64,000 bases of DNA from Sulfurisphaera ohwakuensis (GTDB lineage: Archaea; Thermoproteota; Thermoprotei_A; Sulfolobales; Sulfolobaceae). The notes beneath the pieces were generated by a model that saw only the letters and a list, made by a program, of their open reading frames with translations, searched no databases and was not told the DNA's origin. Every line of letters starts with the position of its first letter. Positions within the stretch are counted from its first letter, which is position 1. The position numbers and the translations under genes were made by a program. Below are positions 56,222-63,842 of this stretch, piece after piece. The DNA lies in the NCBI RefSeq assembly GCF_009729055.1, contig NZ_CP045484.1:2552872-2616871 (forward strand). Direction: 5' to 3'.

Positions 56222-58438
56222 ATGAAAAAGCCTTTACTTATCTTGGCCCTGATCCTACTCTCTCTACCCCTACTCCAACCTAAGGCATATATATCTCCGT
56301 TAAACTTCATCCTACCGCCAAATTATTACGAAGAAATCCCAGTTAACACCAATGGTGGTCTTTACGTCTATCTTTACGCTAACTCTACTGTCTATTTCGC
56401 AATAGAAGGGACTAATTATAGTGATGTTGCCTCATCCTTTTACTCCTACTTCCCTTTACCTCCGGGATCTTATTACATAATCGTGAGCAACAATGTGAGC
56501 AATAGCGTAGTTGACGTTCAGATTTATTACGGCTCTGGTAGACCTGCACCTACTGGAATAGCAGATTACGGCATTGAGTTAAAAGGCGGAACCGTTAAAC
56601 CTTACGTGGAGGAGTTTAATGGAGTAATCGGCGTGGCACAAATTTACTCCATTTCTGCAGTGAACGGTACTGATTACGGTGCTAGCTTACAGTTGAACAC
56701 TGTACTTCAAGTAAACACTGTACAAGGTACCCAGCAATACTGGTTACAGAACGTAATACAGTTCATTACTAATGAGAGTATATACCGCTATGTAGATAAC
56801 ATTTGGAACTACACTTCCTCTCCCAGCGAGCTGAACTCCAGTCTTATACAAGGAGAGGGTTACGTATACAATGTGGGTCTACTCTCCCCTAGTTCCTATT
56901 ATGCCTACGCTACACAAGGCTTTAATATGACTTATCCCTTTTACGCTGTCCTTTTCATATCCGTACAGACTATACCGCAAGGCGTTTTAGTCCACTTCGG
57001 TTATTTAAACGATAGTATGACAATTTGGTACGATAACGTTACCATAAAAATTTCCAATGTTGAATCAGCTTACCTCTTAGTTGACGGCTATAATGTAACT
57101 GGTAGTGGTAACGCTTACGATACCGAACTCGTTTTCGGAGGAATAAGTAACGGTGAAATAACTTACTATAACTCCCTCAACGCTATGCTCTACTTAGCCT
57201 ACGTTAACTCTACCAACGTCTTTACGCCTAAAGCCCTTTTACCATTCGGTTTAGATACTGCAGAGGCTTCTGATAACTTATTCACGACTTCTTATCAAGG
57301 GGCTTATAAAGTGAAAGTTGGTAACGGTGAAGAGACTTATATACCCACTATTTCAACCCCCTTTAAAGCGCAAATAATTAACGGAAGTAAAGAAATAGAT
57401 TTAGGGCAGAGGGATTACATTACCGTTAATGTAACAGGCGGCCAACCTCCATATTTCATAAATATAGGTAATAAGAGTTTTATTGATTTCTACGTCGGGA
57501 ATTACACAATAAGCTATGAACCGAGTCTAGGTAATCAATCCCTCCAAATTAACGTTTACGACTTAAAGGGCGAGAAGAACACTCTTTACTATAACCTTAC
57601 TGTTAACCCAGATCCTGTTGTTGGAGTTAAAATAAGTAACGTCACTGACCTGGGAATACCTATAGTGGCAATAGCAAACTCGAGTTTGGGTACTAAACCT
57701 TACCACTTTGCATGGTACGTTAATGGTAATTTAGTGAGCAAAGAGAACGTTTTAAAATTCAATTTCAGTTCAGTTGGGGCTTATAACGTGACTTTTGTGT
57801 TTACTGACTCAGCAGGATATGAGATAGAAAAAGAGTTCAAGATTACGGTTAATCCAGATCCAGTAGTTAACGCGAGCTTAAGTGCCAATAAGACCGACGT
57901 AGGAGTTCCGGTGAATTTGAGCTTAAATTACAGCCTCGGTACACAGCCTTACAAGACTTACGTTTACTTAAACGGTAGTCTAATAAATGAAAAATTGATA
58001 AACTTCAGTAAAACTGGTCTTTATAACCTTACTGTAGTAGTAATAGACTCAGCAGGATATAAAGTGATTCGCACATTCTACGTGACTGTTATTAAAGACC
58101 CTCAGTTATCTGTAAACGTTGCGACTACGGGTAATTTCTTCATAGAGAACAGCGGTGTAACGCTCAGCGGAATTACTTCAGGCGGAATCCCTCCTTACAC
58201 TTATTATGTTTACTTAAACGGTAAATTAGTATACACAAAGAATTCGCTGAGTGGCTATAGCTTATCATTAAACATAGGAAATAATAATGTGACCGTAGTA
58301 GTCAAGGACTCTTTGGGAGTAGTTTCAGAACAATCGTATCTGTTAAAGACGTCTTATAACTTAACAGACATAGCTGTAGTGGCAATATTGATTATCGTGG
58401 CCATTGTAGCAATAGTAGTGATAGTAAAGAGGAAATAA
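56222..58438 (+). CDS. Thermopsin-type (A5) protease with PKD-like repeats and C-terminal anchor
   Basis: 738 residues. Signal peptide (MKKPLLILALILLSLPLLQP), then a short N-terminal pre-domain and a thermopsin domain: RPAPTGIADYGIE, GASLQLNTVLQ, YWLQNVIQFI, RYVDNIWNYTS, YDTELVFGGISNGE, PFGLDTAEASDNLF. Three Ig/PKD-like domains follow (each with PY-x-F/Y-x-x-YVNG or VYLNG and DSAGY), and a last membrane helix (IAVVAILIIVAIVAIVVIV) with KRK. Thermopsin is an acid protease of unusual type, with no classical aspartyl motif visible. A TATA box at about -26 suggests strong leaderless expression. Related to 31715-34903 but with a different stalk. Confidence 0.88.
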   Translation: MKKPLLILALILLSLPLLQPKAYISPLNFILPPNYYEEIPVNTNGGLYVYLYANSTVYFAIEGTNYSDVASSFYSYFPLPPGSYYIIVSNNVSNSVVDVQIYYGSGRPAPTGIADYGIELKGGTVKPYVEEFNGVIGVAQIYSISAVNGTDYGASLQLNTVLQVNTVQGTQQYWLQNVIQFITNESIYRYVDNIWNYTSSPSELNSSLIQGEGYVYNVGLLSPSSYYAYATQGFNMTYPFYAVLFISVQTIPQGVLVHFGYLNDSMTIWYDNVTIKISNVESAYLLVDGYNVTGSGNAYDTELVFGGISNGEITYYNSLNAMLYLAYVNSTNVFTPKALLPFGLDTAEASDNLFTTSYQGAYKVKVGNGEETYIPTISTPFKAQIINGSKEIDLGQRDYITVNVTGGQPPYFINIGNKSFIDFYVGNYTISYEPSLGNQSLQINVYDLKGEKNTLYYNLTVNPDPVVGVKISNVTDLGIPIVAIANSSLGTKPYHFAWYVNGNLVSKENVLKFNFSSVGAYNVTFVFTDSAGYEIEKEFKITVNPDPVVNASLSANKTDVGVPVNLSLNYSLGTQPYKTYVYLNGSLINEKLINFSKTGLYNLTVVVIDSAGYKVIRTFYVTVIKDPQLSVNVATTGNFFIENSGVTLSGITSGGIPPYTYYVYLNGKLVYTKNSLSGYSLSLNIGNNNVTVVVKDSLGVVSEQSYLLKTSYNLTDIAVVAILIIVAIVAIVVIVKRK

Positions 58439-58842
58439 GGCTTTTTAGAATTGTTGTAGGAAAAAGTTCATTGTAAGTGATATTATTTTTCTTTTTAAAA
58501 ACTGGAAGCGCTTAGCGTAAGCGTAAAGCCAGATTATACGTGAATAGTAATTTAAGGAAATTCCCTCACCATAAAAGATTAGAATATTTGCTTTTGAACT
58601 AATAAAAACTTTTATTTCATTCCCTTGTTTCATCTTTAATATAAAACGAAATTTTTAGTTAACTAAACAATATTTCTTATACATTTTAACGTAACGTAAA
58701 AATGAAGCGATTTTCCTATAAGTGCTAACGTGGAGTGCTCTAAAACAGTCATGAATTTTTATCAAGAGAGCAAAGAATATGTAACTAATTTTACGTGGTT
58801 AGAAAGGGTTGCATGGAGTTAGTTGAAGTTCATGAAAATCAA
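58439..58842. other. Non-coding stretch
   Basis: No convincing gene; a 62-codon minus-strand frame (58445-58633) lacks family signals. ATTTTAACGTAACGTAAAAATG (58682 onward, in part) contains a direct CGTAACGTAA repeat. Nothing more is seen. Confidence 0.45.
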
Positions 58843-59143
58843 CTTATATAAAACATATTAGTCAGATCTGTGTAATACAGATCTGACTGGGGTGAAGACC
58901 GTTGACTTCCTTGGGCTCGAAGTTCGATGTGGAGTTTGGCCCGCTTCCAAACCGGAAGTTGGGTTTGAAGCCCGAATAAGGGTAAATTTGGAGGACCCAG
59001 TCGCGGGAAATAGGTATAAGATAAATTCGTAATGTATTATAATAAACCCTTTAACGCTAGTGAGTAAAAAGCTGGTTTCATCACTTGCGTAAGTAGTGTG
59101 GACTATGCTTGATTTTCAAGGAAAGGTTTTTATACCGGAAGCT
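58843..59143 (+). mobile_element. 301-bp internally deleted derivative of the IS110-type element
   Basis: It starts CTTATATAAAACATATTAG and ends TTTTTATACCGGAAGCT, the same ends as the full element at 59688-60876. It keeps the whole 5' non-coding RNA region and about 45 bases of the start of the recombinase gene, then joins the last 45 coding bases and the 3' end; about 890 bp are missing. Without a recombinase it could move only with help from the full copy. It lies 545 bp upstream of it in the same direction. Confidence 0.85.
58861..58980 (+). ncRNA. Bridge-RNA-like region of the deleted IS110 derivative
   Basis: The 27-base hairpin GTCAGATCTGT-GTAAT-ACAGATCTGAC (58861-58887) is unchanged. 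GACTTCCTT (58904-58912), ACCGGAAG (58951-58958) and ATAAG (58976-58980) match the guides of the full copy. The hairpin of the target loop is damaged (GGGCTCGAAGTTCG) and the right-target guide reads GTGGAG rather than GGGGAG. Target guides do not match its own flanks. Confidence 0.5.
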
Positions 59144-59265
59144 CTCTGGCTTGAGAGAAAGCTTGTGCAACAACCTCCTAATGATATGAGACATCATTCT
59201 TATATTTTAATATTGTATACAAATGCTTCCATAAAGGGCGTTAGCGGTTAAACTATTTCCAAAGT

Positions 59266-59640
59266 TTAGTTAATGTTGTATACAAATGCTTCAAAAACTT
59301 TATAAAGACGAAGTATTTGCACCGTATCGTAATAATTTGCCCCTAATGTTACTAAGGTGACCGGGACCAGTCCTAGCCATTTAAACTTGCTAACGTTAAA
59401 TTTATCGAAGAGTTTTAAGAACCAATACATACCAACAAAGAGGTAGATTTTGATACCGATTAAGGCTAAAAAATAATAAACATTATAACTAGCTACAGTA
59501 TCAGAAACGAGATAGTACCAGTTACCAAACTCAAATACGTTAAAATAATCCCCACCTATCCATGTTATTATCACATCGTAAATGTTACCTGCAATAAACA
59601 GAGCCCACAAAACCTTAAGGAGTCTACTCATCATAACCAA
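59266..59640 (-). CDS. Small DUF5658-like membrane protein
   Basis: 124 residues with four helices. The start SRLLKVLWALFIAGNIYDVIITW resembles that of the protein at 61410 (KVKILWLIFIVANIYDALFSF), the pattern of DUF5658-type membrane proteins (N-x-x-D in helix 1). Function unknown. It lies between the two IS110-type elements. The end of the gene (TTGTATACAAATGCTTC, near 59275) is repeated once at 59211-59227. Confidence 0.6.
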   Translation of the reverse strand: MVMMSRLLKVLWALFIAGNIYDVIITWIGGDYFNVFEFGNWYYLVSDTVASYNVYYFLALIGIKIYLFVGMYWFLKLFDKFNVSKFKWLGLVPVTLVTLGANYYDTVQILRLYKVFEAFVYNIN

Positions 59641-59705
59641 CTTAAGTTAAGTAGATATTATGTGTTATCCAAACACTATCTGACTTCCTTATATAAAACA
59701 TATTA

Positions 59706-59837
59706 GTCAGATCTGTGTAATACAGATCTGACTGGGGTGTAGGCCGTTGACTTCCTTGGGCTTGAAGCCCGTCGGGGAGCTTGGCCCGCCTCCAATTCGG
59801 ACCGGAAGTTGGGCAAAAAGCCCGAATAAAACATAAG
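59706..59837 (+). ncRNA. Probable bridge RNA of the IS110 element
   Basis: A perfect 11-bp hairpin (59706-59732) is followed by two internal loops topped by hairpins GGGCTTGAAGCCC (59758-59770) and GGGC-AAAAA-GCCC (59811-59823). Guide matches: TGACTTCCTT (59748-59757) equals the left flank 59681-59690; GGGGAG (59774-59779) pairs with CTCCCC at the right junction (60875-60880); ACCGGAAG (59801-59808) equals the right end (60867-60874); ATAAG (59833-59837) pairs with CTTAT at the left end (59688-59692). This is the layout known for IS110 bridge RNAs: target loop first, donor loop second. Confidence 0.7.
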
Positions 59838-59848
59838 GGTGAGTATAC

Positions 59849-60799
59849 ATGGAGGCCCCAGTCGCAGGAATAGACGTATCAAAAGATAAATTAGTAGTAT
59901 ATTTCCAAGGCAAATACTACGAGTTTCCTAATGATAGGCAAGGTTATGAGGAGATAATTAAGATCTTGCCTAAGGGTTGTAAAGTGGGTATTGAAAGTAC
60001 TGGAATTTACCACATTAACCTAGCAAAGTACTTGATGGGAGAGTATGACGTTAGGATTATTAATCCCTTCATACTCAAGAAGTTCAAGGATTTTAGGGGT
60101 AAGAAGAGTGATAAGAATGATGCTAAAAAGCTTGCTGAACTAGTTGTAAGTATGGGTAGTGAGTTTACAACAAGTGATGCTAGGGAGTTAACTAGCCAAT
60201 GGGATTTTGTTACTAGGAGTATTGCTAGGGTTAAGAATAGGTTGAGGAGGGATTTGACACTTTTGGGCTATAAGGATAGTTTGTCCAAGAAGAACTTAGA
60301 GGAGGTTTTGAGGGGTGGGGATAGTATTGTCTTGGTTGAGGTTAGGTTTCTTTTGGAGGAGTTGGAGAGACTTGAGGTTAGGAAGAGGGAGATTGAGGAG
60401 AAACTTGAGGATCTTGTTCCCAAGGATAGTTTGATTTTCACCATTCCTGGTATTGGTAAAACCTTGGGTTGTATAATTTTGGCTAGGGTTGGTGATATTA
60501 GGCGCTTTAGTGATAAGAAGAGGTTTGTTGCTTATTGCGGTCTTGACCCAGTTATTGAGTCTAGTGGTAAGAGTGTTGTTTCTAAGGGTATTTCTAAGAG
60601 GGGTGATGCTGTTTTGAGGAGAGCTTTCTATCTTGCAGCTTTAACTGCTATTAGGGTTAATCCTGTTATCAAGCGTTTTTATGAAGAGCATAAGGGAAAG
60701 TTGAAGGGTAAGAAGTTGATTATTGCCTGTGCAAGGAAATTAGCTGTTATTACTTGGGCTGTGCTGTATTATAATAAACCATTTGATGCTAGCGAGTGA
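59849..60799 (+). CDS. IS110-family DEDD recombinase
   Basis: 316 residues. N-terminal RuvC-like domain with D9 (GIDVSKDKL), E49 (VGIESTGIYH), D88 and D91 (KKSDKNDAKKLAEL). A coiled coil (about 160-195) follows, then the Tnp_20 domain (IFTIPGIGKTLGCIILARVG, FVAYCGLDPVIESSGKS, RRAFYLAALTAIRVNP) with the conserved Ser. Members use a bridge RNA to pair donor and target DNA. The ATG is preceded by a ribosome site (GGTGAG). All expected residues are kept, so the enzyme is probably active and could move the 301-bp derivative too. Confidence 0.95.
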   Translation: MEAPVAGIDVSKDKLVVYFQGKYYEFPNDRQGYEEIIKILPKGCKVGIESTGIYHINLAKYLMGEYDVRIINPFILKKFKDFRGKKSDKNDAKKLAELVVSMGSEFTTSDARELTSQWDFVTRSIARVKNRLRRDLTLLGYKDSLSKKNLEEVLRGGDSIVLVEVRFLLEELERLEVRKREIEEKLEDLVPKDSLIFTIPGIGKTLGCIILARVGDIRRFSDKKRFVAYCGLDPVIESSGKSVVSKGISKRGDAVLRRAFYLAALTAIRVNPVIKRFYEEHKGKLKGKKLIIACARKLAVITWAVLYYNKPFDASE

Positions 60800-60876
60800 T
60801 AAGGAGAGCCTTACTTTTCCATAAGTAGTGTGGACTATGCTCGATTTTTCATGGAAAGGTTTTTATACCGGAAGCT

Positions 60877-61201
60877 CCCCACCCTGGAAGGGTCGGGGGT
60901 TCCCTTCCAGAGGGTTCATCGTTCCCACCATCGATTCGGGATTACATCTCTCATTTGGTGGGCAGTCGGGTGGGGCAGAGACCCACCCCCAAAATTAGAG
61001 TAGGGGATCCGTCATCCATATTGTCCGAATCCCGTGAAAGAGAGAAGAGGAATGATAGTTGCCCCTCCCTCAGTCCCATCGAGCTGGGGAAGAGCGTCAT
61101 TAACATCACTAAAAGATATCTCGATAAAGGGGTTATATAAATATAAGGGGGCTATCCATCTCCACCCTGAAGGGTGAAGCTTTCCGCCCCCTTAACCCCC
61201 A
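60877..61201 (-). mobile_element. tnpB-type element relic interrupted by the IS110 element
   Basis: In minus sense, bases 60880-60940 translate to DGGNDEPSGREPPTLPGWG, a typical C-terminal tail of TnpB proteins that overlaps the RNA scaffold. Strong hairpins follow (ACCCTGGAAGGGT; GGGTGGGG-CAGAGA-CCCACCCC). At the other side AAGGGGGC ... GCCCCCTT (61145-61193) is the left-end hairpin of the same element class (compare 45542). Most of the gene is gone. The right border (CTGACTTC, before 59688) lies on the other side of the IS110 element. The stretch is far more GC-rich than its surroundings. Confidence 0.7.
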
Positions 61202-61409
61202 TTTTGTAAAGTCGTATTTATAAACGTGGAGATCAGTAGCAAATCTTACGAACATTACTTGGCTTCTAAATTTTTAACCTAAATGATAACAAGGACGGAG
61301 TTAAGACAAAATAGGCAAGCAATAGAGTTATAGGAAAGAATCTTAAACTATTTAACGCTTAACAGTGTTTGGAAAAAACATAATATTTACTTAGTTTAGG
61401 TTAGTTATA

Positions 61410-62231
61410 ATGAACAAGGTTAAGATTCTTTGGCTAATCTTTATCGTAGCAAATATTTATGATGCACTGTTTTCATTTATTGCCTGGCATTATCCTTCCG
61501 TTGTAGAATTGAACCCCATAATAAACTTCTTCAGAGTAGATGGTTATTTGTCAATGCTTAAAGTAACCTTGGGGCTGAAGCTAATGCTATTCTCGGCAGT
61601 ATATTTTATAACCCAAAGAGTCAAGCATAAAACGCCAATATTAACTATAGCCGTAGCAGTGATATTGCTTGCAGTAATATGGGATACCTTAGATTTTTTC
61701 ATTTTGGGCTCTTTTAAAACAGAAGAAAACGCAATTATCATCAAAGCAGTAAACGAGCCTTATATAGTCTGGAGTTCCCCCGCCATTATCACCATATCAG
61801 ACTACCTCTATTACTCTCCGCCACCTTGGTATGTTCAAATAGCCCCAGACTTAATCCTCTTATTGGGGATCGTAAGCGTTGTTTTAATTTTATTGAGGAA
61901 CTTCTCTAAGTTTGAAGGATTCCCACGGAACATATTTCCTCTTCTTAAAGACAAGTTAAAAGTGTCCAGTTTAGTTCTAACTTCAGCAGTATTTTTAGGA
62001 CTTTCTCTTTATCTCTATCATCTTCATCTGAGTTACTCTCATGAGAGATACTCTAATACGATTTATAAATATGTAGCAATCGGCAACATGTTTACTAAGT
62101 TGGATCCTACATATATGAAGTATTTTACTGTGCCTTGGTACGTTAATTTATGGCCTGAGTTTTTAGTAATTGGCTTAGTACTATCGGGAGTATCGATATA
62201 CATCTGGATTAGGTTATGGGTCATAAGATAA
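61410..62231 (+). CDS. DUF5658-like membrane protein with two PWY modules
   Basis: 273 residues. The N-terminal part has the DUF5658-like start VANIYDALFSFIAW and ELNPIINFF. After the first four helices a module with PPPWYVQIAPDLILLLGIVS occurs, and again at the end VPWYVNLWPEFLVIGLVLSG, i.e. an internal repeat of an outer loop plus a helix. A total of about seven helices. Function unknown. Related to the small gene at 59266 and to broken copies downstream. Confidence 0.65.
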   Translation: MNKVKILWLIFIVANIYDALFSFIAWHYPSVVELNPIINFFRVDGYLSMLKVTLGLKLMLFSAVYFITQRVKHKTPILTIAVAVILLAVIWDTLDFFILGSFKTEENAIIIKAVNEPYIVWSSPAIITISDYLYYSPPPWYVQIAPDLILLLGIVSVVLILLRNFSKFEGFPRNIFPLLKDKLKVSSLVLTSAVFLGLSLYLYHLHLSYSHERYSNTIYKYVAIGNMFTKLDPTYMKYFTVPWYVNLWPEFLVIGLVLSGVSIYIWIRLWVIR

Positions 62232-62302
62232 CCCATTATGAATACGCTCTCTTTTCTAGCTCCAAATCTTAGAGGAAAAACTTGTAAAATTCTTCTTTAT
62301 GA

Positions 62303-62395
62303 AATAAGGCTATCTTTCTAACATCAGTCAGTGTTGTACTCTTAGGTCTAAGTTTTTTACTTGTGTTCGATAGACCCTACAGTTTGTGTTACTAG
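62303..62395 (+). pseudogene. Fragment of a DUF5658-like membrane protein
   Basis: NKAIFLTSVSVVLLGLSFLL then VFDRPYS and stop. It resembles the SSLVLTSAVFLGLSLYLY segment of the intact protein just upstream. No start is present. Confidence 0.45.
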
Positions 62396-62809
62396 AAAAT
62401 ATAACTACTAAATTTACTCGCCTAGAAGAAATGGTAAGAGAAGAAAATTACCAGAATATTAAATTTACTTCGCCTCTGGAATTAACTCAGAAAATATCTA
62501 ATGATGAGAGCTATTACCACAAAACACTATATACTCTTCATTAAGAAATTGTTTTACCCCTTGTACGAAATCTATACCAATTAAGATAATTCCTACACCA
62601 CGGTACACTAATTAATAGCTGGATACACTGAGTATTTGTTTTGCTGCTCTAGTTATAGACTAGATAAAGAGATCTATCATGATTTGTTACATAAGAAGTG
62701 GTATGACTACAAATTTCGCTCGTTTAAAGTCCAGTAGATAATGAGTATATCCTATCCTTAGCACCTTAAAAGCTATACTTTATCTTTGGATCAGATTTAT
62801 AAGTCCAAG
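62396..62809. other. Decayed stretch
   Basis: Between two fragments of the same membrane-protein family. No open frame is supported; probably former coding DNA. Confidence 0.4.
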
Positions 62810-63109
62810 TTCATAACCAGTCTAATAAAAGGTTCACTGCTATACTTATAGTTTCTGTAGTTATAATAGCGATAGGAGTTTACTTATTTATGATAGATAA
62901 ACCTACTATCATTCATCCTCCTAAAATACCAGTAGCACCATTTAATAAGTCGATAATTAATTATGGTGGCCCACCGGCTGGTACAGTTCTCCAATCCCGC
63001 CACCTTGGTACGCAAACTCCTGGCCAGAAACAGTTGCAGTAGGAATAATACTCCTAATATCGGCCCTTTCAGTAAGACGTAATTCGCAAACACTATACAG
63101 CATACTTTA
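62810..63109 (+). pseudogene. C-terminal fragment of a DUF5658-like membrane protein, frameshifted
   Basis: SNKRFTAILIVSVVIIAIGV then LFMIDKPTIIHPPKIPVAPF in one frame, followed after a shift near 62985 by SSPIPPPWYANSWPETVAVG and IILLISALSVRRNS in another. The second part matches the PWYVNLWPEFLVIGLVLSG end of the protein at 61410. No start codon or N-terminal part is found. Confidence 0.6.
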
Positions 63110-63272
63110 GCTTCTCAGTTTCAGGATATTGATATTGGTATTCCTGCAGATGTACAGTTAGCTGAAAATGTAGTTAGGTACCCGGATAACGTACCGGGAG
63201 TTGAAGGTGTATGGATATATGAAGATGATGAAGATCTGTAAAAAGATATAAAACCGTTTTTTATTTTATATT

Positions 63273-63671
63273 ATGGGACACAGGTATACGGGATATGGAT
63301 ACGTAGTCCAGTTTTGGGCAGTAAAGGATTTTAAGCCCAAACCAAAGGAGTTCTTTATAAAGGTTCGCAGACTAACCGCTGTCCCATCCTTTAGGACATT
63401 TAGCCTTCAACCCGGGAAATATGTAGGAGGGAAAAGCAGTATAAAGTTTCGGCTACGTAAAAAACCTCTTATACCCCATCACGGAACAATATATCCAATA
63501 TACTTATATGTGTCATTAAGAATCAAGGATGTGCCATTAAGGCTTATAATAGGAAGGAAAAGTGGTATTTGTATTATAACAAGACGGGAAAATGTGAAAC
63601 CGGAATTTTTGCAAAAGCATAAAGAGATCCCGACAATATATTTTGCTATTTTTAAAGACGATAAACCCTGA
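63273..63671 (+). CDS. Basic soluble protein, unknown
   Basis: 132 residues, rich in Lys, Arg and aromatics (MGHRYTGYGYVVQFWAVKDF; RLTAVPSFRTFSLQPGKYVG; IIGRKSGICIITRRENV). Strand-rich in prediction by eye, with no membrane segment or known motif. AGATATAAAAC (63244-63254) places a TATA box about 24 bases before the ATG, so it is probably expressed from a leaderless mRNA. It could be nucleic-acid binding because of its charge, but this is speculation. Confidence 0.6.
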   Translation: MGHRYTGYGYVVQFWAVKDFKPKPKEFFIKVRRLTAVPSFRTFSLQPGKYVGGKSSIKFRLRKKPLIPHHGTIYPIYLYVSLRIKDVPLRLIIGRKSGICIITRRENVKPEFLQKHKEIPTIYFAIFKDDKP

Positions 63672-63811
63672 ACCGGCCATTAATAAACCCACACTCTTTT
63701 TTCACTCTAAATATAGTTGCAGTACAGGCTTTAGCGATGTTCTTATACTATTATTACGGAATACCGTTAAGTACTTCTCTAAGTCCGTATAACGCATTCC
63801 TAATTCCGTAA
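63665..63811 (+). pseudogene. Possible remnant of a membrane protein
   Basis: An open frame without a good start reads LNIVAVQALAMFLYYYYGIP then LSTSLSPYNAFLIP and stop. It looks like the last helix and tail of a membrane protein. Low certainty. Confidence 0.3.
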
Positions 63812-63842
63812 AAGATAAATCCTTTTTTTCTTATTATTTTGT

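Larger units (their letters stand above)
59688..60876 (+). mobile_element. IS110-family element with a probable bridge RNA
   Basis: Bounded by a CT dinucleotide at both sides (59688-59689 and 60875-60876), with no inverted repeats and no target duplication beyond the CT core, as expected for IS110. Ends are defined by comparison with the 301-bp derivative. It contains the non-coding RNA region (59706-59837) and the recombinase gene. It has inserted into the right end of a tnpB-type element relic, whose pieces flank it (CTGACTTC to the left, CCCCACCCTGG to the right). Confidence 0.88.

Noticed and set aside
58445-58633. 62-codon minus-strand frame after the thermopsin gene
   Set aside because: No motif, no well-placed TATA box or ribosome site, and no similarity that I recognise.
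60930-61035. tRNA-like T-arm (GTCCGAATCCCG) in the GC-rich island
   Set aside because: No matching acceptor, D or anticodon arms could be built around it; the minus strand reads as a TnpB tail.
60955-61140. 61-codon plus-strand frame in the GC-rich island
   Set aside because: It is antisense to the tnpB-relic tail and its composition follows the hairpin structure, not a protein family.
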